64,000 nucleotides of DNA from CAIXSC01 sp046349915 (lineage in GTDB: Bacteria > Planctomycetota > Planctomycetia > Pirellulales > Pirellulaceae): contig JAXMBL010000004.1 in assembly GCA_046349915.1 (NCBI GenBank), forward strand, positions 124,001-188,000, given 5' to 3'. The position numbers and the translations under genes were made by a program. Under the pieces are notes generated by a model. It saw only the letters and a list, made by a program, of their open reading frames with translations, searched no databases and was not told the origin of the DNA. Of this stretch, positions 14,589 through 23,882 are shown one piece after another (position 1 is the stretch's first letter; each line of letters starts with the position of its first letter).

Positions 14589-16460
14589 TCACAGCGACAT
14601 CAGATATCTCACGAGGGCGGCGAGATCTTCGTCGGTGTAGGTGGCGTCATTGGGGTGAGCGTGGTCGCGGAAGACGGCGTTCAAACTTGTCGCTCGGCCG
14701 TCGTGCAACCAGCGACTGAGTTGGCTCGCTCCGCGCAGCGATGGCGGATTGAATTTCTTCAAACCGAGTTCATCGACAAGTCCCACGTCAAACGACTCGT
14801 GCGATGCATACACCAGCGGCGGTATATGACACTCGCCACATCGTCGCGTTTCAAACACGCGAGCTCCACGCTCCAGCAACTCGCGGTCGAGAGCATCTCG
14901 CGGTTCCTGCGCCACGGGTGGCGGAGGCGCTAGCGTGTGCAGGAATGCCACCATGTCCGACGCCTGCTGGAAGGTTGCTCGATCCGAGTGCATCGTCGAA
15001 CGCAGCGACTGCAACGACTGATCGTGAAGACTCGCTTGCAATCCATTCCAACCCCAGCGATACGTGAAGCCCGTGCCGAGCAAAGTCGGAGTACGCTTGG
15101 GAGCTCCGAACGTCCCATCACCGCTCGTGTCCGCCAACCCGCTTGTCGTATGCCCACGCACGTGACAACTGTGACAACTTAAGAAACCACTCGCCGAAAG
15201 GCTGGCATCGAAAAACACCCGCTCGCCGCGCTCGGCCGGCGATAAAGGTCCCTCGGGGGATAAACGGATCACACGCGGCGGAGTTTGCTTGGTCAGATCG
15301 ACGATTGAGATTGAATCGTCCAGCGAGTTCACCACGGCTAGTTGCTTGCCGTCCACGAGCGGCGCCACGATCGTCGGTCGAGTTCCCACGGGAATCCGCC
15401 GCACTCTCCCCTGCTCTACGGGGCCTTTCGAGGGCTCGATGATAAGCAGTTGATTGCGGCCTCCCACCGCGACCGCTCGCAACGATTCGTCCCTGACAAT
15501 TCCCCCAGGATCTCCCGCACCGTTTACGAATGTCCCTGTGAACTCGTCCAACCGCTGCACTCGACGAGCCGCGTTCCAGGTCTCGGGGGATTTAGACAGT
15601 GTTTCCAGTGAGAGCTCACTCCACTCATTCCTGATCAAACGCCCCGACACGATCGCGTCGCGTGTGATGGGTATGCGAGGCTCGAGAGTTTGATGAACGA
15701 ATGCCAAGGTGCTGGAATCGGGCGAGAGCGCAAGCCCTCCGATGTTCTGCAACGGCAACACGGCGACGCTCTGAATTCGTGGACGAGTGGCATCAATGAT
15801 CGCGAGGTGACCGCCGAAGGCGTCCGCCACCGCGACTCGTCCTCCTGGTAGCCAGCACTGCAAGTTTGGAGCAAACGGAAGTTCGATCGAGCTATCTGCA
15901 CTGGTCGGATCTGATCTCCCAGGAGTCCTAGTCTCGACTTGTTTCTGGGAATCGCCAACCGCCTTCGCACGGTGCTGCCGCTCCTTGAGTGACACAAGCT
16001 GCCAACGATGCGACCACAAACCAGCAATGCCGGCGAACTGACCCGTGGGATCAACAGCCACCGAGTATGCCCCTTCGACGACGGGTTGTCGTCCTAGCAC
16101 AAGCCAACGCCCCGCCTCTCGCCGCAGCACGATCAATTCACTACGCACGGCATCGGTGGCTAGTAGAAGTCCCGCAGACGTGGGGCCCGCGAGTCCCGTG
16201 AGTTGCTCGGCGACCACCAACTCCTGTTCGATACGACCGGATGCGACATCGACGAACATCAGCCGACCAGAACGACTCATCGCGACCGCCAACCGCTTCC
16301 CCTGGTCGAGCGTCACGGCAGCGATGGGAACCTGAATGCGCGGAACCGTGCGTGATGCAGGTGCGCCCTCGACCCCAAGTGGATACGTGGGAACCAACAA
16401 GGCGAATAGGATGGCGAGCCGACAAGCTCGGCTCAGCCCTTGGTTCGATCGATCAAGCAT
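14589..16460 (-). CDS. Secreted beta-propeller/di-heme cytochrome c protein
   Basis: A 623-residue exported protein with a signal peptide in residues 1-32 (LAILFALLVPTYPLGVEGA). Residues of about 40-400 are repeated beta segments of a YVTN/lactonase-like propeller (LDQGKRLAVAMSRSGRLMFV, PLVDGKQLAVVNSLDDSISI). The C-terminal part has two c-type heme sites, CHSCH (about 428-432) and CGECH (about 540-544), with spacing and flanks (LRGASQLSRWLHDGR) like MauG/cytochrome c peroxidase-type di-heme proteins. It probably carries out electron transfer or a peroxidase-like oxidation outside the membrane. Its start overlaps the end of the phosphoesterase gene by 28 bp, so the two are cotranscribed. Confidence 0.82.
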   Translation of the reverse strand: MLDRSNQGLSRACRLAILFALLVPTYPLGVEGAPASRTVPRIQVPIAAVTLDQGKRLAVAMSRSGRLMFVDVASGRIEQELVVAEQLTGLAGPTSAGLLLATDAVRSELIVLRREAGRWLVLGRQPVVEGAYSVAVDPTGQFAGIAGLWSHRWQLVSLKERQHRAKAVGDSQKQVETRTPGRSDPTSADSSIELPFAPNLQCWLPGGRVAVADAFGGHLAIIDATRPRIQSVAVLPLQNIGGLALSPDSSTLAFVHQTLEPRIPITRDAIVSGRLIRNEWSELSLETLSKSPETWNAARRVQRLDEFTGTFVNGAGDPGGIVRDESLRAVAVGGRNQLLIIEPSKGPVEQGRVRRIPVGTRPTIVAPLVDGKQLAVVNSLDDSISIVDLTKQTPPRVIRLSPEGPLSPAERGERVFFDASLSASGFLSCHSCHVRGHTTSGLADTSGDGTFGAPKRTPTLLGTGFTYRWGWNGLQASLHDQSLQSLRSTMHSDRATFQQASDMVAFLHTLAPPPPVAQEPRDALDRELLERGARVFETRRCGECHIPPLVYASHESFDVGLVDELGLKKFNPPSLRGASQLSRWLHDGRATSLNAVFRDHAHPNDATYTDEDLAALVRYLMSL

Positions 16461-17341
16461 GAGTGTCGAGCGGCGTCGGTCGGCGCGCCGGAGAGAGGCT
16501 GAAAGGCCAAATCAATTCGCTCTTCGGTTACTCGAACTTGCGTGTAACCGGGTCGGAACTCGGCGAGATTGTAGCCGGGCGCCTTTTGTTCCCGCAGTTT
16601 TCGATCCTGATTATACAGTGCGGATGGGAAGCAGATTTCATGCACCGGCTTGTGATCATCCCAGCCGCGGACTCCGTTATGAAAATGACCGTGAAAGAGC
16701 GCGAGCACCACGTCGCGTCTATGTTCGAGAAGGAAATAAAGGGCCGTCTGACCGTCGGTCGGCTTGATGTACCAACCGCGATCAGGATGGAGATTCTTGT
16801 GAGCCGGCACGTGCATGCACAGAATGACCGCACGGCCATCGTGAGCTGCCTCGCCGCACTTCGAGTCGATCCACTCCAACTGTTGCGAGCTCAGAAAGCC
16901 GTCGTGTGATTCGGGGCGAGCGTTGTTGATCAGCAGTAGACGCAGCCAATCGAGTTCGACCTGCGTGTCGATTTGAGGACGCAGATGTTTAGCGAAGAGT
17001 TCCGCGGGATCGTGATTACCGGGAATCTCGTGCACGGGCTTCCCAATCGAATCGCGGATCTCCTTGTAGATCGCGTACTGAGGTTCGCGTCCTCCGTCGA
17101 CCACATCGCCCAAGTGGATTACTTGCTGACCTGGAGTCTTGGTCAATTCGCGTGCGGTGGACTCCCATTGAGTGCGAGCCGCTTCCTGATCGCGATAGCC
17201 TAAGTGCGTATCGGTGATGATTGTCAGCTCGATCGGCTTTCGGGGGGTGGCCGCTGCGCAACGATGGGCAAGAGGAAGAGAATAGGTGAATCCTCCCACG
17301 GCCAACAGGTTGGAGAATGACCGCCTGTCCAATGCTTGCAT
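16433..17341 (-). CDS. Exported calcineurin-like metallophosphoesterase
   Basis: A 302-residue metallophosphoesterase. All metal-binding motifs are present in order: DTHLG (residues of about 44-48), GDVVDGG, GNHD, CMHVPAHK and GHFHNG. The N-terminus (RRSFSNLLAVGGFTYSLPLA) looks like a Tat-type leader, with RRSF near the start, typical for exported metalloenzymes folded in the cytoplasm. Substrates in this family range from phosphodiesters to cyclic nucleotides and cannot be predicted. It is followed, with a 28-bp overlap, by the di-heme propeller protein. A GTG/ATG ambiguity is not a problem here because the ATG at 17341 directly begins the leader. Confidence 0.82.
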   Translation of the reverse strand: MQALDRRSFSNLLAVGGFTYSLPLAHRCAAATPRKPIELTIITDTHLGYRDQEAARTQWESTARELTKTPGQQVIHLGDVVDGGREPQYAIYKEIRDSIGKPVHEIPGNHDPAELFAKHLRPQIDTQVELDWLRLLLINNARPESHDGFLSSQQLEWIDSKCGEAAHDGRAVILCMHVPAHKNLHPDRGWYIKPTDGQTALYFLLEHRRDVVLALFHGHFHNGVRGWDDHKPVHEICFPSALYNQDRKLREQKAPGYNLAEFRPGYTQVRVTEERIDLAFQPLSGAPTDAARHSCLIDRTKG

Positions 17342-17416
17342 CGTGGTTTTCCTCGTGCAGGAACTGTTCTCGCGCAGTGGCTTTCCTCATTCAATCGCGA
17401 AGAAGAAACACCGCCG

Positions 17417-18646
17417 TTACCGACCCGCCCAAACTTGTACGATCTGCATAAGCACTTGAACGGCTTGTTCCATTTCATCCAGGCAAGCCCATTCGAGGGG
17501 CGAGTGGGGCGAATGCTGGCCGGTGGAGAGATTGGGCGTTGGCAGGCCGCGAGCGGTGAGTTGCGAGCCGTCGGTGCCGCCGCGGACGATCGTCTGTTTG
17601 TAGGGTTTTCCAAGACGGCGAAACGCCTCTTCGGAATACGCGACCGCTCGCGGTTCAAGCTGCAAGCCATCCCCGAGATTGCGATACTGGGGACGCACAT
17701 CGACATCGATGGAAACTCCGGGAAAGTCCGTCTCGACGGCGCGCGCCGCTTGGCGAATCCGTTCCGCCTGTTCCGCCAGCGCCGCCGTGCGGAAGTCTCG
17801 CAGCAGGATGCGAAGCGTGACTTCGGCCACTCCGCCGTCGATATGGTATGGATGCAGAAACCCATCGCGGCCATCAGTCGTTTCGGGGGCCAGGGTTTGT
17901 CGAGGCAAACGATCGATCAATGCGGCGGCGGCGCGTACGGCGTTGACCATGCGCCCCTTGGCGATCGATGGATGAATATTGATTCCCGTCACCTTGATGG
18001 TGGCAAGATCGGCCGAGAAAGTCTCGACGTCGATCTCGCCGGCGCCAGCGCCATCGAGCGTATAGGCGACTTGAGCGCCGAGTCGTTGGAGGTCGACATG
18101 ATCGACTCCATGTCCGATCTCCTCGTCGCAAGTGAACAGAACCTTGACGGGTCCGTGCGGGATCGACTTGTCTTCCATCAGTCGAGCCGCCATTTCGACG
18201 ATGACGGCGATGCCCGCTTTGTCGTCGCCTCCCAGCAGGGTCGTGCCATCCGTGGTGATCAAAGTGCAGCCCAGCAGCGAAGAGAGTTCCGGCGAGTCGG
18301 CGACGCGGATGACTTTGGTGGGGTCGCCGGGCAGGCGGATGTCTCCGCCTTGATAGTTGTGGATCACTTGCGGTCGTACGTTCTTGCCGGTTGTCTCGGG
18401 GGACGTGTCGACATGCGAGTTAAAAGCGACGATGGGAACGGTTTCGGAAACGGTGGCGGGCACCGTTCCCCACACTAAACCGTGTTCGTCTTGAGCTACG
18501 TCGCTGAGCCCGATTTCCTCGAGTTCGCGGACGAGTAGTTTTCCCAATTCGAGTTGGCCGACCGAACTGGGGTAGGTCGTCGAGTCAGGGTTGGCGGTCG
18601 TGTCGACGACGACATAGCGGAGGAATCGTTCAAGAAGTCGGGACAT
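17417..18646 (-). CDS. pepT: Peptidase T (tripeptide aminopeptidase, M20B)
   Basis: A 409-residue cytoplasmic zinc aminopeptidase of the M20B family, full length for PepT. Diagnostic segments are VAFNSHVDTSPETTGKNVRP with the first metal His/Asp, LLGGDDKAGIAVI with the bridging Asp and catalytic neighbourhood, FTCDEEIGHG with the Glu pair, LDGAGAGEIDVETF in the lid start, and IVRGGTDGSQLTARGLPTPN near the C-terminus. It removes N-terminal residues from tripeptides during peptide recycling. It is a single-gene unit divergent from the exonuclease gene across 81 bp and ends 75 bp before the phosphoesterase start. Confidence 0.93.
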   Translation of the reverse strand: MSRLLERFLRYVVVDTTANPDSTTYPSSVGQLELGKLLVRELEEIGLSDVAQDEHGLVWGTVPATVSETVPIVAFNSHVDTSPETTGKNVRPQVIHNYQGGDIRLPGDPTKVIRVADSPELSSLLGCTLITTDGTTLLGGDDKAGIAVIVEMAARLMEDKSIPHGPVKVLFTCDEEIGHGVDHVDLQRLGAQVAYTLDGAGAGEIDVETFSADLATIKVTGINIHPSIAKGRMVNAVRAAAALIDRLPRQTLAPETTDGRDGFLHPYHIDGGVAEVTLRILLRDFRTAALAEQAERIRQAARAVETDFPGVSIDVDVRPQYRNLGDGLQLEPRAVAYSEEAFRRLGKPYKQTIVRGGTDGSQLTARGLPTPNLSTGQHSPHSPLEWACLDEMEQAVQVLMQIVQVWAGR

Positions 18647-18727
18647 GGTGGGGCGTCGGGGTTAGGGAAAGTCGTTAAGCTGGTTCCATCATGGCGGTCG
18701 GTTCGCGCGAAGAAAAGAGGTTACTCC

Positions 18728-19546
18728 ATGGCAGGCAATTCCGTTCGATTCCTGGTATTCGACGTCGAGAGCGTCGCGGACGCGTTGCTGGTCGCGAAAC
18801 TGCGCTACCCGGCCGAGTCGCTCTCGCCCGCGGATGCGGTGCAGAGATACCGAGCGGAATTGCTGGAACAGAATGGATCGGACTTCATTCCGTATACTTT
18901 CCAATTGCCCGTGGCGATCGTGGTCGCCAAGGTGGGGCCAGACTATCGATTGCTCGACCTGGTGTCCTTGGACGAACCGCAGTTTCGTGCGCATGTCGTT
19001 ACCGAAAAATTCTGGAAGGGTTGGGAGGCGTACAAGTGTCCCACGCTTGTCACCTTCAATGGTCGTACGTTCGACATTCCGCTCTTGGAGCTAGCAGCCT
19101 TTCGGTATGGGCTGCCGCTGCAACGCTGGTTCGCGGTGAATGCCAAGACGTATGACCAGCCGCGGAATCGCTACAACTTGGATTCGCACTTGGATCTGAA
19201 CGACGTGCTGACGAACTATGGCGCGTCGCGATTCAATGGCGGCCTCAATCTGGCGGCCAACCTGCTGGGAAAACCGGGTAAGCTGGATATCAAGGGGCAC
19301 ATGGTCCAGGACTTGTACGAACAGGGCAAGCTGGCTGAAATCAGCGATTACTGCCGCTGTGATGTGCTCGACACGTACTTCGTCTTCCTGCGAACATCCG
19401 TCCTGATGGGGCAGTTGTCGTTGGATGACGAGCAGAAGTTGGTGAACGAGGCAAAGCACTGGATTGCCGAGCGAGCTGGCGCGACGCCAGCCTACCGGCT
19501 GTATCTTGAACACTGGGGCGATTGGCCGAATCCTTGGGAGAAGTAA
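18728..19546 (+). CDS. PolB-like predicted 3'-5' exonuclease
   Basis: A 272-residue DEDD-superfamily nuclease of the predicted PolB exonuclease family (PF10108). The ATG at 18728 is chosen because GAGG lies about eight bases upstream and the frame before it is not conserved-looking. Visible Exo motifs are FLVFDVESV (ExoI, Asp/Glu), LVTFNGRTFDIPLL (ExoII) and YCRCDVLDTYFVFLR (ExoIII, YxxxD type). There is no polymerase domain. Such stand-alone proteins are common in planctomycetes and proteobacteria and are thought to act in DNA repair, without a defined substrate. A secreted hydrolase gene follows after 9 bp. Confidence 0.85.
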   Translation: MAGNSVRFLVFDVESVADALLVAKLRYPAESLSPADAVQRYRAELLEQNGSDFIPYTFQLPVAIVVAKVGPDYRLLDLVSLDEPQFRAHVVTEKFWKGWEAYKCPTLVTFNGRTFDIPLLELAAFRYGLPLQRWFAVNAKTYDQPRNRYNLDSHLDLNDVLTNYGASRFNGGLNLAANLLGKPGKLDIKGHMVQDLYEQGKLAEISDYCRCDVLDTYFVFLRTSVLMGQLSLDDEQKLVNEAKHWIAERAGATPAYRLYLEHWGDWPNPWEK

Positions 19547-19555
19547 AGGCGAATC

Positions 19556-21580
19556 ATGATGAAGATACTCTGTTCCACAACGCGATTAGCCGTCCTCTTG
19601 CTCGTTGCTCTGGGAACCGCGAACGCTCGCGGCGATGGTCCGGCGGACAACGATCCCACTCGCGTGCGTCGCTTGCCCAAGCTGGGCGTTGAAGTGCCGG
19701 CGGACAAGCGAAAGACGCTGGAAGAAGGGTTAGAGAAGCTCGGCAAGACCATCGAGGAGGTGCGGCAGCGCAAGGACGAACTGGCTCGTGAACTGTGGCC
19801 CGATGCCGCGATTTACCACAAGGCAGTCGCCGATGCGCTCGCCTATCAGGAGTTCCACCAGCCGAAAGAGATCGACGACGCGGTCAAGTTGTTGGAGATT
19901 GGCCAGCAGCGAGCCGAACAACTGCTCGGGGGACTGGCGCCGTGGGCTTCCGCGACCGGTCTCGTAGTTCGAGGCTATGTCTCTCGCCTGGATGGCTCGG
20001 TGCAACCTTACGGCTTGGTCGTGCCGCCTAGTTATACCGACCGCGGCTCGGGCCGATTTCGGCTCGACCTGTGGTTTCACGGTCGCGGCGAAGTGCTGAC
20101 GGAAGTAAACTTCTTGCGGGATCGAGCGTCCAACGCGGGTACATTCCGGCCCGCGGATACGATCGTCCTTCATCCCTACGGTCGCTGGAATAATGCCTTC
20201 AAGTTGGCGGGCGAAGTCGATGTGCTCGAAGCGCTCGAGTCAGCTCAACGACGCTATCGAGTCGACGAGGATCGCATTGCCGTGCGAGGCTTTTCCATGG
20301 GCGGCGCTGGCGCATGGCATTTTGCCGTCCACTATCCCGACAAGTTCTTCGCGGCGAATCCCGGCGCTGGATTCTCCGAGACTCCTGACTTTCTGCGCAC
20401 GTTTCAGAAAGAAACGCTGAATCCCATGCCATGGGAACGCCAACTCTGGCGCCTTTACGATTGCAATGAATGGGCCGCGAATCTCGCGCATCTGCCGACG
20501 ATCGCCTACAGCGGCGAGAACGACTCGCAGAAACAAGCCGCGGACATCATGGAGAAAGCACTGATTCCCGAGAACCTGCGATTGCAGCACATCATTGGGC
20601 CCAAAACCGGACACAGCTATGAAGCTCGAGCGCGAGAAGAAGTCGAGCGACGCATGAATTCGTTGGCCATATCGGGCCGCGATCGCAATCCCAAACGCAT
20701 TCAGTTCGTCACCTACACGCTGAAATACAATCGTCTGCAATGGTTGCAAGTCGACGAGTTGGCGAAGCACTGGGAACGGAGCCAAGTAATCGCGATCTGC
20801 GACGCCGCCAACCACACGATGCAATTAACCACGCAGGGCGTAACTGCCCTGACGTTGGATTTCGCCGCGGGCCAATCGCCGTTCAGTCCGTACTTTCCCG
20901 TCACGATATCGATCGATGGCTTGGCCTTCCCCGGCCCGCGTCCAGCGACGGACAAGTCTTGGACCGTGTCGCTGCATCGAGCGCCGGATGGTTGGAAACT
21001 GGGAGCGCGACCAAGCGAAGCGCTGCGCAAGCGGCACGATCTCCAGGGACCTATCGATGATGCGTTTCTCGATTCATTTCTATTCGTTCATCCTACGGGC
21101 AAGGCTTGGCATGAAACGACAGCGGTCTGGGCCGATGCGGAGATGGAACGAGCAAAAGAGCAATGGCGGCGGCACTTCCGCGGCGTGGCTCGCGTGAAGG
21201 AAGACCGAGCCATCACGGAGGAAGACATCGCGAACCACAATCTCGTACTGTGGGGAGATCCCTCGAGCAACCTCGTGTTGGCGAAGATCGCTGACCGCTT
21301 GCCGATTGGGTGGTCGAAGGAAACGATCGCGGTGCGCAATCAGAAGTATCCGTCTGATCGCCATTCGCTGATCGCGATCTACCCCAATCCACTCAACCCC
21401 AAACGCTACGTCGTGCTGAACAGTGGCTTCACGTTCCGCGAGTACACGCATCTCAACAATGCTCGGCAAGTTCCCGTGTTGCCGGACTGGGCGGTCGTCG
21501 ATCTCTCGACGCCTCCCGGCACGGTATGGCCGGGCAAGATCGTGCAAGCGGACTTCTTCAACGAGCAGTGGCTGCCGTAG
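19556..21580 (+). CDS. Secreted alpha/beta-hydrolase of prolyl-oligopeptidase/esterase type
   Basis: A 674-residue exported protein with a signal peptide (LAVLLLVALGTANARG). The start could be either of two adjacent ATGs at 19556 and 19559. After a helical N-terminal segment with a coiled-coil feel (LEEGLEKLGKTIEEVRQRKD), an alpha/beta hydrolase core carries LWFHGRGE (oxyanion region) and the nucleophile elbow RGFSMGGAGAW. The catalytic His is probably in GPKTGHSYEA. The C-terminal 250 residues are beta-rich and end with repeated segments resembling a carbohydrate- or substrate-binding domain. It likely cleaves an ester or peptide outside the membrane. A MITE-like element begins 11 bp after its stop. 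Confidence 0.78.
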   Translation: MMKILCSTTRLAVLLLVALGTANARGDGPADNDPTRVRRLPKLGVEVPADKRKTLEEGLEKLGKTIEEVRQRKDELARELWPDAAIYHKAVADALAYQEFHQPKEIDDAVKLLEIGQQRAEQLLGGLAPWASATGLVVRGYVSRLDGSVQPYGLVVPPSYTDRGSGRFRLDLWFHGRGEVLTEVNFLRDRASNAGTFRPADTIVLHPYGRWNNAFKLAGEVDVLEALESAQRRYRVDEDRIAVRGFSMGGAGAWHFAVHYPDKFFAANPGAGFSETPDFLRTFQKETLNPMPWERQLWRLYDCNEWAANLAHLPTIAYSGENDSQKQAADIMEKALIPENLRLQHIIGPKTGHSYEARAREEVERRMNSLAISGRDRNPKRIQFVTYTLKYNRLQWLQVDELAKHWERSQVIAICDAANHTMQLTTQGVTALTLDFAAGQSPFSPYFPVTISIDGLAFPGPRPATDKSWTVSLHRAPDGWKLGARPSEALRKRHDLQGPIDDAFLDSFLFVHPTGKAWHETTAVWADAEMERAKEQWRRHFRGVARVKEDRAITEEDIANHNLVLWGDPSSNLVLAKIADRLPIGWSKETIAVRNQKYPSDRHSLIAIYPNPLNPKRYVVLNSGFTFREYTHLNNARQVPVLPDWAVVDLSTPPGTVWPGKIVQADFFNEQWLP

Positions 21581-21591
21581 GGCAGTCGTTA

Positions 21592-22035
21592 GGCAGCCGG
21601 ACGAAAAAAACTACCAGCAGACCCACTCCTGGGTAAGCGAGGCTGGAATGCGGGAAGAACTGGCTCGAATAGGCGGGGGACTTGGGCCGCCCAATCCCTA
21701 AGTCCAGTCTCGCTTACCCAGGTCGCCGCTAGCATCGATTCGATAAGGACACTCCAGGGCCACAGCGTCGGCAAACGTTGGAGGCGCTGCGCCAGGGGGA
21801 GCAAACGCGGAGGGGCTAACCCGTTTTACGCAGCGTTCGCCATTCCCTGGCCAAGGTCCATTCTGGAACCAAGTCTCGTCAGTCGCAGAGGCCTCCCGCA
21901 ACGCCTTATCGATCAAAGGCGAACAGCGGAAGGCAGTCATAGCCCTTCCGCCAAACCACCGATTTCGCCCGCCTTCCGCAGCTTCGCCTTTGTTCGATAA
22001 GGTGGGTCTGCTGGTAGTTTTTTCGTCCGGCTGCC
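21592..22035. mobile_element. MITE-like element, 444 bp, with 34-35 bp terminal inverted repeats and TTA flanks
   Basis: The left end reads GGCAGCCGGACG, an A-run, then CTACCAGCAGACCCAC. The right end is its reverse complement and differs only by one base in the A-run (seven against six). Both ends are flanked by TTA (21589-21591 and 22036-22038), a plausible 3-bp target duplication. Inside are two further inverted repeats: CTGGGTAAGCGAG at 21629 with its partner ending near 21719, and about 30 bp at 21903-21935 pairing with 21970-22001. No transposase or convincing gene is inside, so it should move, if at all, by a transposase encoded elsewhere. TNA duplications are known for IS1031/ISL2 subgroups of the IS5 family; that link is inference. 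Confidence 0.78.
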
Positions 22036-23502
22036 TTATGGTCGCGCTTGACGGGCAAAAGCTTCAGCCGCGGCACGATTGGGGAACGTACGGATCAGTG
22101 CCTTGGCGGAGCCGCGTGCGTCAGCCGACAAGCGACCGATGGTATCCGCGGACCACTTCTCGGCCTGCTCTCGAGTGTGAAAGACATTCGCTTCGCGGCG
22201 AGGACGATTGCCGGCGCCGCTGGTGACGATGGCGGCGAAATGAGGCAGATCGGCAAAGGGATCGACGTATGGCTGGCGCTTCAAATGAGCGACCAGCTTT
22301 TGTTCGATGCCTCCCAAGTCGTTGCCCATAGACTTGGTGAAGGCCGCCAAATTGGCTCGACAAATGCCGGGAGCCTCGATTCGAGTTTCCCCTTGGAGCG
22401 GTCCGAGGCGACTGGCCTCGGACAAGAGCCGTTGAAACTCGGGACGGTGATTTTTCGCCAAGTGATGCACCAGGGCCCAGGCCGAGGCATAACCGGTTGA
22501 TGTGAGACGACCGGCAAGAACCGTATGTTCGATCATCTGACCGTCGGCCGAGTCGCTGTCGCGGCTCTTCAGGTAGTTCTCCAACTCGAACATGCGCGAG
22601 TCGTTGATTTGACCGGCCCCTTTCCAACGGAGCTTCTTTCCGGGGGCGGTTGGAGCGAGATATTCGGCTAACCCCTCGCTCAGCCACATGGGCCAGCGCG
22701 AGAGTCGCTGTTGAACACCGATGTTCCCGAGAATCTGATGAGCGCCTTCGTGGGCGATGGTGGAGAAGGCCAGTTGTAGGGCGAGTTCCGGTCGTACGCC
22801 CGCCAGCGAGTTCTCTTCGCAGAGTGCGACATAGTTCTCCAAGACGTTGTAGTACGCGATGACTCCCGGCGGCATGCGTCCAAACTGTCGGTACTCCTCC
22901 TGAGTGCGGAAGATGATGACCGGCATGGGCAACTCAGGTTCGCTCGCGGGCAGCTTCATCAACTCGGCGAACCCCATCAAACCCGGCACCATCGATTCGA
23001 GCATGCGAGCAGTGACGGTGGTGAACTCGTCGCTTCCATTGGAGACGAAAACAAAGTGGCGAGAATTGCGTACTCGAAATCGAGCGAGCGGACCTTGCGC
23101 CAATTGTTCGCCAATGCGGTCAGGCGACGCGGGGGCAAAAGGACGGTCGGTCGGCGACACGTCGCGAGTTGGGTGGGTGACAATTCGACCGTTGGGCAAC
23201 ATAACCGCCAAATAATCCCCGACTTCCACCAGGACTCGCCCGACCACCGGTTCCGGATCGCTCGCCACAACGACTCGACGGCCGCCACTCGCTCGCATGG
23301 GACCGGGTGGCAAATCGAGTCCGAACTGTTGGGGGTTGACGATGGCCTCCGGCGGCACCTGCGCAAGCGCTGGAAATTCGGCCCAGATCCATGTCAGTAG
23401 AAATGCCGCAACCAATTTAATGGCAAATGTTTGCGATGACCGCGTCGCTAGTTGGCCCGGACGAAGATGCGAATGACCCGTCGGGCAACACGGTGTGAGC
23501 AT
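22036..23502 (-). CDS. Exported DUF1570 zinc metalloprotease-like protein
   Basis: A 488-residue exported protein with a long signal/anchor (FAIKLVAAFLLTWIWAEFPA, ending near ALAQ at residue 48). Residues 78-140 are a small beta domain. The DUF1570 domain (PF07607) covers about 190-400 and holds a gluzincin-type site: HEGAH at 251-255 and the third-ligand region WLSEGLAEYLAP with Glu276/Glu280, so it is probably an active metalloprotease. The C-terminal part ends with a short Ala-rich helix. Its TAA stop (22036-22038) is exactly the TTA flank of the MITE-like element, so insertion has taken place at the end of this gene. It is divergent from the gene at 23883. Confidence 0.82.
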   Translation of the reverse strand: MLTPCCPTGHSHLRPGQLATRSSQTFAIKLVAAFLLTWIWAEFPALAQVPPEAIVNPQQFGLDLPPGPMRASGGRRVVVASDPEPVVGRVLVEVGDYLAVMLPNGRIVTHPTRDVSPTDRPFAPASPDRIGEQLAQGPLARFRVRNSRHFVFVSNGSDEFTTVTARMLESMVPGLMGFAELMKLPASEPELPMPVIIFRTQEEYRQFGRMPPGVIAYYNVLENYVALCEENSLAGVRPELALQLAFSTIAHEGAHQILGNIGVQQRLSRWPMWLSEGLAEYLAPTAPGKKLRWKGAGQINDSRMFELENYLKSRDSDSADGQMIEHTVLAGRLTSTGYASAWALVHHLAKNHRPEFQRLLSEASRLGPLQGETRIEAPGICRANLAAFTKSMGNDLGGIEQKLVAHLKRQPYVDPFADLPHFAAIVTSGAGNRPRREANVFHTREQAEKWSADTIGRLSADARGSAKALIRTFPNRAAAEAFARQARP

Positions 23503-23882
23503 AAACCAACTCGAATGAGTGACCTGACTCGGCCCCGATGTGAAAATAGGAAAAGATTAACGGATTCCGCAACCACATCCTATCTTACGGGGTTACAAGG
23601 TTAGCTGGGTGATCGGTCCGTGGCAATGTTGCGCGCTGAAGACGCCAACGGAAACGGTTTCCCGGCCTAGGTTTCTCAATCTCTTGAAGGTGATTCGGAA
23701 CGCCGATCCCAGAATAGTTCGCAATCAGGCGACTGCTTTTCTGAGCGGCAGGGGCAGGATTCCCTCCCTCGGATGGCCTTGGTTTCCGGAGAGTCTCGAG
23801 TGGCTTGAGAATGCCAATTACGATGTTTTCGGTCTGGTTTCGCAGGACGTCACGACCTCGACCGTGGTCCCAATAGAACCGT
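23503..23882. other. 380-bp divergent intergenic region
   Basis: This lies between the divergent DUF1570 and secretin-like genes and presumably holds both promoters. An AT-richer stretch near 23535-23560 (GAAAATAGGAAAAGATTAAC) is the most promoter-like part. I see no palindrome, RNA gene or confident small gene. A plus-strand frame running from 23609 into the following gene is in a different frame and lacks coding character. Confidence 0.4.

Noticed and set aside
17336..18478. 380-codon plus-strand open frame overlapping pepT
   Set aside because: pepT on the other strand has all M20B motifs; the antisense product has no recognisable features.
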